From NCBI RefSeq assembly GCF_000220395.1, contig NW_004086253.1, forward strand, positions 1 to 45,969: 45,969 nucleotides of DNA. The letters run 5' to 3'. Shown here in pieces: positions 22,707-35,500 of the stretch. Numbering within the stretch: position 1 is the stretch's first letter; each line of letters starts with the position of its first letter. This stretch comes from Ichthyophthirius multifiliis. Taxonomy: Eukaryota > Ciliophora > Oligohymenophorea > Hymenostomatida. The translations under genes and the position numbers were made by a program. The notes under the pieces were generated by a model. That model saw only the letters and a list, made by a program, of their open reading frames with translations, did not search any database and was not told where the DNA came from.

Positions 22707-23733
22707 ATGATGAATTTAACTATAGAAAAATAATTTATTATCAACTAAATAATGTAATGTTTTCCAGGAAATGAGAAATAAATTTAGGAATATGTTATTT
22801 AATAATTATTATTAAATATTCAGGAATAGTCAAATATTTCACAAAATATAAAATAATGTAAGATATTATATATAAAAGATTTTATATAAGATATTTAATA
22901 ATAACTTTTAATATAAAACCTACTCTCTAGGAAAATTAATATTTCTTATTTTTTAACTTAATATGATTTCACTTTCTCCTAATATTTTTAAGTCATTGAT
23001 TAAAATAACTTATAAAAATCGACAAATATAAGTTTTATATAGTAAAAAAAATTACAGATAAATACTCAAAATGAAGACTCATTAAAAAAATAAAATGAAT
23101 AATTAAAGTGTAAATTAATTGAAATAGAACTTCTTAAAAAGTAAAAGGAAAAAAATTTAAAATGAAGAATTTAAAAATTAACAAAAAATAAATGAAATTT
23201 TGAAGGAAAAAATATTTAATTAAAACTAAGAATTAAATAATTTAAAAGAAAAAATAGATAAATTTGATAATTATTAAACTATTATTATATAAAATTTACC
23301 AAATATTATAAATTAAGACACAAATAGTTTATCAAAATCATAATATTAAACCTAAGTTAATATATTTAAAAATATTAATTTTTAATTATAACAAAAATAA
23401 TATTATTTATAAAATGCAATTAGTGATTTATAGAATGATTTATCAAATTAAAATAAAATTATATCAAAATTAATATAAAGCAATGGAAACTAAATACAAC
23501 TCTAAAATGAAATTTGGAATATTAACTTTTATTAATAACTATATATTTAAAAGTAAAATAGTAAAAATGCAACACCTAATAAAGATAATTATAATATTCA
23601 AGAAAAATAGGACAATCCTGATTATTTTTAATTTTCTAAATAATCTATAAGTTTAGGAAAAGTTAGTAATAATTTATCATCTAATGAAGATTTTTTTTAA
23701 AAATAAAAAGAAATATAATAGAACTTTGTTTGA
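22707..23733 (+). CDS. Coiled-coil protein, unknown function, with a frame break or unresolved intron near 23150
   Basis: An open frame starts at the ATG pair 22707-22712 and gives a helical N-terminal region (for example QIQEYVIQQLLLNIQEQ and DFIQDIQQQLLIQNLLSRK). It then passes into a clear heptad segment, NEDSLKKQNEQLKCKLIEIE, before TGA at 23163-23165. The coiled coil resumes one frame over (FKNQQKINEILKEKI, ELNNLKEKIDKFDNYQ) and runs to TGA 23731-23733. Two explanations fit: removing one A from the A7 run at 23149-23155 joins the frames, or a 58-nt GT..AG intron starting in the GTGTAAATT near 23110 does so. A start at 22963 in the second frame would avoid both but gives a poorer helix. 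The protein could be a centrosomal or basal-body component; that is a guess from the coiled coil alone. Confidence 0.6.
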
Positions 23734-25166
23734 TAAAAAAAATATATAAATTAATTATAAATAAAAGCTTATATTTTTTTTTAGCTAATATAAAATTAAA
23801 TATTAAATAAAATTTATTAATATTAAATCATAAACTTAATATTAAAAATTAAAATTACACTAGTGAATAAACATTTATTTTCTATAAAATATTATTTTAA
23901 TATTTTTACTCTTTATATTTTTTTATTTATAAAATATATTTATAATATATAATTATTTAATTTGAATATTATTTGAGTATATTGATTTTTTCATTTTCAA
24001 TTTTTTTTTTTAAAAAAAAAATACAAAACAATAACAAAATAAACTAATATATAAAATTTTTTTTTATTAATTATTTTAAAAATTAGGAAATAATATATAT
24101 GAATAAAAAAAAGTAATATTTAAAATATATATATATTTATATATATATATTTTAACATTTATAAAAAAAAATGAATAATTAAATATTCTTTACTAAAATA
24201 TGCTTTTTTTTAAAAAAAAATAATAATTAAAAATAGATTAATATACAATAAAATAACCTATAACTATTAAATTTATCAAGTTTATATAATTTAATAATGC
24301 TATAAATAAGATAGTTTAAAAATTTTTGAAAAATAATACTATTGTATTAATTTTAAAAATAATATAAAATAATCTAATTATAAACTTTTTTAAATAAATT
24401 TAATAAAATAATAAATTATTACTAAATTCTTTTTTAACTAATACTAGAGTTTCTTAAATTTAATATAATTAAAAAATATATTTATTTTAATAAATAAGTA
24501 TTTATAAAAAGAAAATATATTAAAAATAAACTAAATAAATAAAATATTTAATAATAAAACTATATGCTTTTTTATTGTATTTAAATCATTGAACTATAAA
24601 AAATCATTAATAATATTATTAATTAAAAAAAATTAAATAAAACTATCTTTTAATTCTAAATAAACAAAAAATTAAATTCTATAAACTTCTTTATCTTTAT
24701 AATCTTTAGTTGATTAATAACAAAATAGGAAAAATCATAGCAATAAAATAAAAATAAATATCTACAACAGACTAAAATATTAAAGGGAATTTATTTTTAA
24801 TTTATAAAAATAATATTAAATATTTAATTCAACTTTTTAAAAAAATGAATTTAAAGAATAAATTAATTTTTATTAGTAATAAATACATATGAAAATTTTA
24901 AAAAAATAAAAATATGAAAATAGAAAAATGATAAAGATAAATAATAATATAATGACAGAAGAAAGCATTAATAATAAAATTTTATTAAAAATTGTTTTAT
25001 TTAGTCTAATAAAATTTATTATTTAAATTTGAAATATTATTTAAAAGAAGAATGAAACATATAAAAAGACAAGTTTATTTAAATATAATTAAAATATCAA
25101 AAAATATTATGAGATGAAACTCTTACATTATAGATACATTAAAAAAATAAAAAAAATCTAAAAAAG
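23734..25166. other. Intergenic A/T desert
   Basis: The region lies between convergent coding ends. I tried all frames in the more complex part (24600-25160) and found only short frames with repeated TGA. Nothing supportable is present. Confidence 0.5.
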
Positions 25167-25374
25167 TCAATTATATTGGAAATTGTATTGATTTAAAATC
25201 ATTTTCTTAATTTCATCTTATGTTTATTTATTTAAATTGCTAAATTCTTAAAAGAACTATTTTAGGTTTAAATCTTATAATATTGAATTAGAAAATTATT
25301 AAATTTTATCTTAATTTTAGAAATTACTATCTTATTGTAAATAATTATTGTTATTATTGTTATTATTGTTATTA

Positions 25375-25412
<38 letters not shown>

Positions 25413-27038
25413 ATTATTTTTATTTTTAATATTATTTTTATCATTACTGTTATTATTATTATTTTTGTTATTTTTATCATTTTCATTTTTATTATTATTA
25501 TTAGTATTTTTATCATTGTTATTATTATTATTACTAAAGTTTTCTTTTTCATTTATATTTTTTTTTAGTATTTCATTATTTTCTATATTTTTAAAACTAA
25601 TAAAATTAATTTCATCTACTTAATCATTTTATATGCTATTTAGCGTATTAATATTATTAAAAGTATTATTAATAAATTTGTTATTGTTATATATATTATT
25701 ATTATTTAATTAATCGTTAAAATTTATTTTATTATAATTATTATTAAATTATTCTATTATATTATTACTTTGTATCGGTAATAAACTTGAATCTATCTCA
25801 AAATTTTTATATTTATTTATTTAATTTAATCTCATTTAATTTTTAATTTAATATGGCTAAATTAATGTAGGACTGTTATTAATTTAACACAAAGAAGAGT
25901 TAAAATTATAAAACTATTAAGGAATAAGTTAAAAAGAAGGATTATATAATTATTTATAAGGTGAATATTATAATTAATTGATCATATCTTTTTATGAATA
26001 TAAATCTTTTTAATCAATTTAATTTTTTTATTAAGGTTTAAATTTTTTTTCAAATTAATAATTTTGATGTTGTTTTTTTGTTTATTATTATTCGAATTAT
26101 TTATCTTCTTTAGAAATACTCGGAGATTTTTTTTATATATCTTTAGAAATACTTGGGCATTAATCTTTTGAATTACTTGAAGAATTATTTTAATTTTTTG
26201 AAATCGAAGGAGATTTTGTTTTGTTTTTTTTATATAAAGATGAATTAAAATCTATTTTTTATTAACTATTTTTATCTTTTTAAGATTAAAAATTATTATC
26301 TTCTGTATTTTAATTCAAAACTAATTTATCACCAAAAATATTCGTTTTTAAATAAAACTAATTTACTCTAATTTATGAATTCCCTTTCTCTTCCTATTTA
26401 GCAGTATTTTTCTTACATTTTTATTTGCTTTATTAGTTTTCTTCTTCTTCATCATCTTCCTCGTTTACTTCTTCTTATTGAATATTGTTTTCATCGTTTT
26501 TTAAATGCAATCTTTTAATATGAGAATAGAATCTGTTTTTTACCATATTTTGAGTTCTTCCTTATGATTGTTATGCAATATATGACCATTTAGGTCCTTT
26601 TTCTAAATAAATATCTAATATTTATTAATCTTCTTATTCTGTCCACTCTTTTGAATTTATATTCGGATCTAATTTATTTGTATATCTTTCACGAATTTAT
26701 TTTGAAGTTTTATTAGGCATGCCTAAGGCAATTATTTTCCATTATTTCCCATGCTTATTTATTAAATCTAATAATTATTAATCGTCTTCTTTTGTCCATT
26801 AATGTCGTATTTTTTAAGGATTTAACCTACGCATTCTTTATGAACATTATGATATGTTTCTGTCTTGCATTTTATTTGATATAATCTTCCAATTTCCATT
26901 GTATTTTTTATATAAATTTAATAATTTTTTATCCTCTTCAGGAGTCCATATAGTTATTACTCTCTATTTACGGACTATATTATTATGATTAATTATTATT
27001 CGATGAGAATTGTTACTACTTTCATGGTTTTCATTCAT
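25167..27038 (-). CDS. R1R2R3-type Myb DNA-binding protein, 623 aa
   Basis: A nuclear DNA-binding protein, probably a transcription factor. The single-exon frame runs from ATG 27036-27038 to TGA 25167-25169 (624 codons). Three Myb repeats occupy about residues 25-175: ITIWTPEEDKKLLNLYKKY..WKIISNKM, then HQWTKEDDQQLLDLINKHGKQWKIIALGM, then KEWTEQEDQQILDIYLEKGPKWSYIAQQ. Each has regularly spaced Trp residues and a recognition helix (SQCSQRMRR, SKQIRERYTNKL, QNMVKNRFYSHIKR). An acidic Glu/Asp run follows, then Ser/Pro-rich units with SPSISK repeated three times (possible phosphorylation sites). The C-terminal half is Asn/Gln-rich, including a long Asn tract encoded by (AAT)/(AAC) repeats at about 25340-25545. 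The opposite strand of that tract gives a spurious poly-Leu frame. The protein resembles CDC5/c-Myb-like 3R proteins, but the orthologue is not identifiable by eye. Confidence 0.92.
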
Positions 27039-27774
27039 TTTTTTTATATTATATATATATATTTTTTTAATTATAATTATGCGTGTTTTTTTATTTTTAT
27101 TTTTTTTATTTGTTTTTATTATATATAAATATTTAATGATAATATATTTTTTTATTTTTGTTTCGTTCTTAAAAAAAAAAAAAAAAAAAATTATTTAAAA
27201 AAAATATTTAATAAATGCATATAATATTTATTAGATATAAAAATAATTAAAGAATTTTTATAAAATATATATATTTGTATTTTTTTAAATTAATTAAAAA
27301 ATAGAAACACCCATTCTAGTTAATTTAATATATTTTTAACTTTTAATATAAATAAAAGAAACACAAATATTTTAATTTTATATTTAGTAAACTAATTATC
27401 ATAAAAATTATAATTTATTTGATTCATTATTGTTTTAATATATAAGAAATAAATAAAAAAAAAAAAAATTATAAGAAAAATATTATAAAAAATATAATTA
27501 TTAAATTATAAATATATATATTAAAAAAATATATATATAAATATATATATTAATATATTATATTTATATTTATATTATTTATTTATTTTTATTACATTTA
27601 TAAATTTTAAATACATTTCATTAAATAATTTTCTTTTATTTTTTTTGTCAATTATTAATATAATTATTTTTTTATATTATTTTAATTTTTTATTTCTTAT
27701 ATTATATTTAATTTAATAAATATTTGCAATATTTTTTAATATTAAATTTAAAAATAAAAAAAAAAACATAAATT
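27039..27774. other. Divergent intergenic region
   Basis: An A/T-rich spacer between the Myb and ankyrin-repeat genes. Only homopolymers and short AT repeats are seen. Confidence 0.5.
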
Positions 27775-29211
27775 ATGAACAATAAAAAATAAAACAGAAA
27801 ATAGATAATTTTAAAATCACTATAATAATTAAAGCTACCTAAAATAAATAAAAGCTAACAATAAACATAATATTCTTAATTTTAATAAATTGATTAAGGA
27901 TTTGATAATTTTCAATTTTAAGATAATATAACAGGAAGAAAAATATCTTACGCAAATATAAAGAATAGTGTAAATAATTGTAAACTTAATAAATAATAAC
28001 AATCAATTATAATTATTATTTTTTTAAAAAAAAAGAAATATAGACAGGATTTAATTAATATTCTTAAAATAACAATAAAAATATATTAAATGATATACAA
28101 ATGCAAATAAAAAAACAAATTGAATAATTTTTATATTATTCAATAGAATTAAAATCTTCTCAAAATTAAGTAAAAAATATGCTTAAATAATAATTAAAAG
28201 CAGATTAAACTATAGTTTCATAACCTAAATGGTACGGAAAAGCAATAAATTATAAAGATACAGAAAAAAAAATATATGATATGTAAAAAAATTTCCTCCA
28301 TACATTATTAAATGACTAAGATTTAAAATTTGATGAAAAATTAAACTAAGTAAATTTTGCGAATATATGTTAAATGACATAATAATAAAGAGAGTCAATA
28401 AAATAATATTTTGAATAATCTATTTTACGTAAAATAAAATACTTATATTTAATTTTAAATTAAAAAAAAAGGTTAAAAATACTAATCATAATTAGAAAAG
28501 ATGAAATAAAAAAAGGATGATTACAATAAAATAAATAGTTTTAGAGAAATAGCAAATGATATTTTAAACAAAAAGGAAGAATAATAATAATTTCCTTAAG
28601 TTTAAGAAGGAAATTTAATTGATTTAAATTAAAATATAATTTCACCATTTTAAACAAAAAAGATAATAAATTTTTAACGAAAAAAAAAAAAATTTAGATT
28701 TATTTAAAGAAGAATTATAAGAATTTGATGCAGTTTAAAAGTTAGGTGCATATTTATTTTTTGTTTTTTTTTTTTTAAAAAAAAAAATAAATAAATATTA
28801 TATATATAATTTTATTTTTTTTTAAAAATAAAATAAAAAAAAGATTCTATAAAAGATAATTTGAAAGAAACTTTAATATAAAGAATAAAATATAATAATT
28901 CTATAAAAAATAGTCATTTAATTGATCCTCCAAATGATTATATTTCATTTGGAGAATTAGGACTTGACCGAAATAATTTATTTTATTTACTATGTTAATA
29001 ATTTAAAAAATTTGATAAGCTTATATTACCAAAAATAAATAATTAAATTTAATAATCAATAAATGATTAAAAAATTATAAATAGTTAGTAAAAAAAAAAT
29101 GATAATAAGAATAATAATATAGAAAATTTATAAATTGAATATCTTAAACCTTATTTTGAAATGACATAATAAAGATCTGAAGAAGAAGTAAATAATTCAA
29201 ACTTTTTATAT

Positions 29212-29242
<31 letters not shown>

Positions 29243-29924
29243 TATAATATGTATATTTATATATAATATTATAATAATTTTATACATNTATATATATATA
29301 TATATATTTAGAAAATATATAATATTTTTTTTTAGATTGCTTAAATTTGTAAATAATAAATTCAATCTTTAAAATAAAGATTCTCTAGTAAATAGCTTCA
29401 AGAAGAAGAAATTTTATTTTATAAAAGACTTGAATAAAATAGTATTATAGAAGTTTAATATTTAATTGATAAATATCCTTATTTAATTAATTCTTATGAT
29501 AAGGTATATTTTATTATATTTTTATTTTAAATTAAATAATTATAGAATGGAGATAGTCCGCTTCATTTTGCATGTAAAAATTGCAATTTAAAAATAATTA
29601 AATATTTAATTCATAAAGGAGCTGATTATTATGCTTTGAATATGGTTATATTATATTTTTTTTTATTTAATTAATTTATTTATTAGAGTAATAAAACTCC
29701 TATTTAAATAGCTAAATTTATATAAAGGGAAAATTTAGTCAAAGTATTTTTTATTTTTTTATTGAGAAACATATATAATAAAAAATTAGTTGTTTGAAGA
29801 GGAAATAATAAATAAATAATAACAAAGATAATTATAAATGGAAGAAATCAATTTAAAAATTAAAAAAGAATAAAATATAATAAAAGAATCTTAAATAAAT
29901 TAAAAGAAATAATAAGAATAATGA
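27775..29924 (+). CDS. Ankyrin-repeat protein with long coiled N-terminus, 8 exons, one poly-A frame break
   Basis: Suggested exons: 27775-27979, 28036-28428, 28472-28745, 28844-29187, 29336-29503, 29546-29644, 29687-29743 and 29790-29924. All phases close to TGA 29922-29924 except in exon 3, where the A13 run at 28680-28692 is one base too long; A12 would restore the frame. The N-terminal two thirds is Gln/Asn/Lys-rich and helical, with SQPKWYGKAINYKDTEKKIYDM and HLIDPPNDYISFGELGLD as its most distinctive blocks. The C-terminal third carries two to three ankyrin units: RLEQNSIIEVQYLIDKYP, NGDSPLHFACKNCNLKIIKYLIHKGAD and NKTPIQIAKFIQREN. A Gln/Lys/Glu coiled tail ends the protein. Ankyrin units mediate protein binding; the partner is unknown. 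The intron at 29188-29335 contains an (AT)n tract with one undetermined base (29288). Confidence 0.75.
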
Positions 29925-30673
29925 GATATTAAAAATAAATAAATTATTTATATAATTTGAATTTATAATTAGTAGAAAAATTCCTTAATTAAAAAAGTTC
30001 AAAATAATAAATATTTTAATAGAACCTTATATAATATATATTTTATATATACTAAAATTAAATATATTAGAAAAAATGTTAAATATAATTAATTTTTAAA
30101 AATGTAAATTATAGAATAGATTATTATATATAATATATTATTAAGTTAAATTTAATTAAATTATATATAAAAAATAAAAAAAATATTTAATAAATTGATA
30201 GAAAAAAAAAATTATTAGAGCCATTTTTTATATTTAAATTTATTTTTTTACTAATAAAGAAATAATTTCAATTTTAATTAAAAATTTTCATAATCTGATT
30301 TTTTTATTTTATTTTTATTTTAAATTAAAATTTTATTTTAATAAATTTAAAATTATAAAATTTATTATTTTATAAATAAACTATTTAAAAAATATATTTT
30401 AAATTAATAATTATTATATTTAAAAAGAATTTAAAAATTAATATGACTATTTTTATTTTTATTTTTTAAAACAAAATAAAATAAATTAATAATAAAGATA
30501 AAGAAAGAATAAAAAAAAAAAAATGAAAATAGATTATTATAAAAATAAATAAATATAAAAAATGAAAAAATTATAAGTATTAATAATAATAAAAATATAT
30601 TTAAATTAAAAATTAATAAAATATATATATTTATTTTATATATGCTATATATAAATATATATTTATATATATT

Positions 30674-30706
<33 letters not shown>

Positions 30707-30976
30707 TTCAGTTTTCATATAATAATATTAATATTCTTTTGAAGATAAAATAAATATTTATTAGTTATAAAATACAAAGGATTTTTGAATAAAAAAATAA
30801 AAATTTATAAAACAAATAAAATTAAAATAAAAATTAATTATTATAATCCTTTGAAAATATAAAGAATTATAAAAAAAAAAAAAACCAAAAAAATAAAAAA
30901 AATATTAATAATAAAATAAAAATAAAAAAATTAAACAATTTAAAAGTAAAAATTATAAAAAATATATATATATTTA
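29925..30976. other. Intergenic A/T desert
   Basis: Long A and T runs and (AT)n tracts around 30640-30700 precede the B-box/WD40 gene. No coding frame is supported. Confidence 0.5.
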
Positions 30977-32689
30977 ATGAACTCTTAAAATACCGAACTA
31001 CCTATAGACCATTCGCAAATAATAGAATATAAATGCAAAGTTAAAGATCATTAAACATAAGACTTAATGTTTATATGTACAGAAAAAAACTGTCTTTAAA
31101 AACTTATATGTAAAAAATGCAAAAAAACTCATAATTAGCTTCATTAAGCAAGTATATATAACATAGACCAATGGTTCAATAGTATATTTGGCAGAAAAGC
31201 CGAAGATAACATGAATAATATAGTTTAATACAAATGCGGTATGAATATAGGTAAATTTTAAGACATATTAACTGACTATGAAAAATAAATATAAATTCGA
31301 AAAGAAGTATTGGAATAATAGACTATATAGTTTATTTAGAAAATGACAAATATTATATAATAAAAACACAGTGAATAAATAAAAAGGCTAGAATAGGCTT
31401 TGGAATGCAAAAAAAAATCTATAAAAGAGTTTTAGAAAGCATATAAAATATTAAAAAGTTAAAACCGTTTTACAATATTAGAAAACCTTAAACGAGAGCA
31501 TAAAAAATAAACAAAAGACATCGAAGATATCGTCGAATTTATTTTAAAAATATAAGATTAACTCCAAGACCCCTCCACTACGGAAAATTTACATAAAAAC
31601 TATTCCAAATTATTGAGAAATATAGAAACTTTCGAGGAAAACCTCGAAAATGAAATTAAACATTTAACAAAACTATAAACACAAGATGAAGGAAGTCCAG
31701 AATATAAAACAAAAGAAAATCCAATTTTAGAGCGTATTTAATACTATATGGATGTTATTTTTTAACATGAAAGAGGTAAAAATAGAAAACAAGCGGCTTT
31801 TTTTAGAGAAAATAATCTTTATTATGAAGAAGATGAATAGACAATGTAACAAACGAAATCTTAATAATAATAATAGTATATTATAGGAAGAAAAAATATA
31901 TTAGATTAATAATAAAATATATAGAAAAAATCCACTCTCGAAAAATTTAATATTTCAAATTAATAATCTAGAATTTCAAACGAATAATGCGAACAAGAAG
32001 TAGATGAATTACCTTCATGGGAATATGAAAAAAGTATGATAAAAAAATATATGGGAGGGTAACCGTAAATGGAAGAAATCGAATATACATGTTCTATATA
32101 AGAAAATTTCCAAAATGCACAATTAATAGACTTCACAAATGAATAAATATAAGTCTGTGCGGAAACTTAGATATAATTATATAATATAAAAACAGAAGAT
32201 TTCGATAAAAAAACCAACTTAATATGTGCCTAAAATGTAGTGGAAAATGAATAATAAATATACGAAATAGATGCAGTAAAAGTGGTTTATTTTTATCAAA
32301 ATGAACCTTAAAAGCCTATTATTTTACTTGGATGTTAAAGTGATCCATCTAATTTATAAATTTGGGACTTGTTTTTAAATATTAAAGTATGTGAATATTA
32401 AAAATGCCATTTAAGTGCAATTACTTATATTTAAGTTTTAGGATTCGAAATTTAGAAAAAAATATAATTTGCAACATCAAGTTGTGATTCATTTATAAAA
32501 ACTTGGATTTATTAAAAAAATGAAGAAGGGAATTTTTATATAGAAAATTAATTCATTTTGTAATATCATGAAGGATTTGTTATGTGTTTGATGCAATATA
32601 ATAATGATTTAAATAAAAAAAACTTACTTATTTCAGGAGGTAGTGATTGCAAAATATGTTTATGGGACTTAGATATGTCTTAGAATAAA

Positions 32690-32745
<56 letters not shown>

Positions 32746-34306
32746 TAAAAATAATATATAAAATTTAGATATTTAATAATAATAATTAGATTAAGAAGGC
32801 TAATAATTAAAAAAAAAAGAAGAAGAAGAAATAAAAAAGAAATAAGAAGAAGAACTAAAAAAGAAATAGGAAGAAAATGAAAAACTAAAATCAAATGAAA
32901 ATTCTTAAATTAAAAAAATATCAAAGTTAGGTGGAACAAGAATAAAATTAATGCGTCCAAGCAATGACGATGATAAAAAAGTACAATTGAAAAATGTTAA
33001 TTAAACAAATAATATATTAAAGCCTTTAAAAATATACAATAATGCTCATATAGAAAAAATAAACTGCATTGTGGATTTATATGAAGGTTTTATTGCTAGT
33101 GGTAGTTCTGATAATACTATAAAAGTATGGGATATTGAAAATAATAAGGAGCATAAATAATTATAAAATTAATGCGTTGTAAATACTATATGTAGATTAA
33201 AAAGCTATATGTTAATTTCATCTGCTAATAATATGAAATTAAAAAGCTATCTTATAAATATCTGGAATTGGGAAAAAGGATAAATAATAGGAGTTATTAA
33301 AGGCCATACATCCAGAATTACAAAAATTCATGCAATTTATGACCCTATAATAGATGGTTAACTTAAAAAATATAATTCAATTATTACTTGTGAGAGAAAT
33401 AAAGTTATTAGAATCTGGAATTGTTAGAATAATTTAAAATTTTAAGATGAAAAATAAGTCTAGAGAATCAAAAGCTACAGCTAGTGTGGAACTATTAGTA
33501 TTATAACATCTTTTGATGATTTTAATTATCAAGAAGAAGATGAAGAATATAATAATTATATTGAAAAAACTCCTATTTGTGGAAAAAATATATAAAATAA
33601 TAATCATTAATAGAATATAAAATATATGGGAAGGTATAAATCATGTTCTATGAATGAAATAAAAGGTTTATTTAATCAAAAAATGTAAGAAATTTAGAAT
33701 TAATAATAAAATTAAGATGTAAAGTTTATAGAAAATAAAAAAAACAAAAATGATTATGAAGAATAAAATCATTTGTATTAAAATAAAAATAGCGAAATTA
33801 AATAATTGATTAAATTATAGGAACTTTAAGACTAAAAGCAAGAAGATAATGAAAATAATAAAAGATAAGAAGATAATGAAGATAATAAAAAATAAGAGGA
33901 AATTTCTAATAGAAAATACGAGGAAAATTTAAATAGAAAACAAGATGAAATTTAAAAAAAATTATAAATTATTTAAGATAAAAAAGTTAATTTTTAAGAT
34001 AATGAAGAAGAGAAAAAAAACTAAGATTATGAAATTAATATTAATTTAAAAATAAATAATAAAGAAGAATATTAATAAAAGGATTATATAGAAGATAAAA
34101 AGAAAAAAATAAATTAAAATAAATTTCTTTTAAAATAAAATACTGTAAATAAAAATATTTAAGAACTTAATAATGAATAAGATTAATAAATTAATAACTA
34201 ATAAGTAGATATTTAAGTAGAAAAATCAAATAAAATTTAAACTTAAAAACTATCTTAATTGAAATCTAAAGAAAAATCTTCAAGAAATTTATTTAATAAT
34301 TCTTGA
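30977..34306 (+). CDS. B-box zinc finger, coiled coil and WD40-repeat protein, 1109 aa, intronless
   Basis: One uninterrupted frame of 1110 codons runs from ATG 30977-30979 to TGA 34304-34306. Residues about 20-60 form a B-box-type zinc site: YKCKVKDHQTQDLMF, CTEKNC, then ICKKCKKTHNQLH, with Cys and His spaced as in TRIM proteins. No RING finger precedes it. A long Lys/Glu coiled coil follows (about 90-260). WD40 blades begin about residue 420, with units ending LQIWDL, IKTWI, CLWDL, IKVWDI, NIWNW and IRIWNC. A (AAT)n-encoded Asn tract (32689-32742) plus a Lys/Glu run is inserted between two blades. The C-terminal ~260 residues are low-complexity Gln/Asn/Glu/Lys. The order B-box, coiled coil, beta-propeller resembles a RING-less TRIM-like protein, so a scaffold is more likely than a ubiquitin ligase. 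The first ~600 nt are less AT-rich than the rest. It is convergent with the PI31-like gene, 276 nt apart. Confidence 0.9.
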
Positions 34307-34582
34307 AAATATTTCATTATTTATTTATTATTATTTTTTTAATATCCTAAAAAAATCATAATTATAAGGCCATGATTTATTATAATTTTTTTATTATTTA
34401 AAAAAAAAATATATATTATAATTAAATATATATATTGTAATATATAAAATAATTAAAAAATATTAAATTTTTGTTTTTTTTTGTTTTTTCTAAAAAAAAA
34501 AATTACGCAAATATTAATATATATTTAATCTAATTAGTTATATTTTTTCTCTTTTTTTTTAAAAAAAAAAATTATTAAAAGC

Positions 34583-35500
34583 TCAAAAGAATGAAGGTCC
34601 ACCTAATCCACCAGGCCCGCCTAAACCTCCAAATCCACCTAGACCTCCAAATCCACCTTAAGGACCAAAACCTCCTTAAGGTCCAAAACCTCCTGGAGGA
34701 CCTCTAAATCCGCCTTATGGACCTCTTAATCTTCCATTTCTAGAGAATAAAAAATAAAAATAAATAAAAAATATAATACCCTTATTCTAAATCATTATCA
34801 GGATATCCAGTCAATCCATCAGGTCCATAAGAATCAAATCTAATATTCATAGGGTTTCTATTAGGTCCTTATTGAAATATTTAATTATTTGGTCCCAAAA
34901 GCATTCCTCCACAAGGTTAACGATCGTTTCTGCCATAATCCCTTAAAATATCAAAATTATTAGGTTATTAACTTTACGGAATATACAAAGGATTTCTATT
35001 TGGAATTTATTGACTTTAATGTATTTATGTAGTGCTTTTTTGTTAATTTTTTTAAGGGGATAATTTCTATAATATTTCTTTTTAGTATTATTGAATAAAA
35101 TTTTTATTATTTTAGAAATTTTCTAAATCTACTTCGCTTTATTTTAATTAAATCGAATATATATTGGATGTATCTTATAATTAAACACAATTTATACTCA
35201 TAAATTCTTATTCGAAAATTATTTTAAAAATAAGCTCGTTATTTGTTTGTTTTTGTTTATAATTTAGTGTATATACACCAGCTTCACTATTTTTCCAATT
35301 TTCTGGGAAAATTTATTCATTATTTACACCTTTTTTATAATTATTATTATTGTATTTATTATTTTTTTGTTATTTTTACATTATAATTGTTCTTATAAAT
35401 TTAATGAGTGTAGAAATATTAGATATTTTAATTATATGTCATTAGGATTAATTTCACTTAAAAAAAGTAACTCTTTATATTTATTTTATAGTTATTCCAT
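34583..35500 (-). CDS. PI31-like proteasome regulator (PSMF1 family), 275 aa
   Basis: PI31 binds the 20S proteasome and acts in proteasome transport or assembly. Exons (minus order) 35380-35500, 34780-35329 and 34583-34739 join in phase to 276 codons, with introns of 50 and 40 nt. The N-terminal half fits the FP domain: KYLIFLHSLNLQEQLQC aligns with the conserved 'CFLHW' helix, then IFPENWKNSEAGVYTLNYK with 'LPAGWNNNKDLYVLRY'. The C-terminal half is Pro/Gly-rich, with PNRNPLYIPQ, GGMLLGPN and the hallmark MNIRFDSYGPDGLTG, matching human 'ARFDPFGP'. It ends in a run of GGF/GGL/GPQ repeats and finishes PSFF. The HbYX-type terminus of animal PI31, which contacts the proteasome, is absent. The Gly-rich end is by far the most GC-rich stretch of the window. 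The identification is by motifs only. Confidence 0.82.

Noticed and set aside
25348-25623. Plus-strand frame rich in Leu, Phe and Ser
   Set aside because: It is the reverse complement of the Asn-coding AAT/AAC tract of the Myb gene and has no independent support.
32628-32894. Minus-strand frame with a poly-Tyr run
   Set aside because: It is the antisense of the Asn tract and Lys/Glu run inside the WD40 protein.
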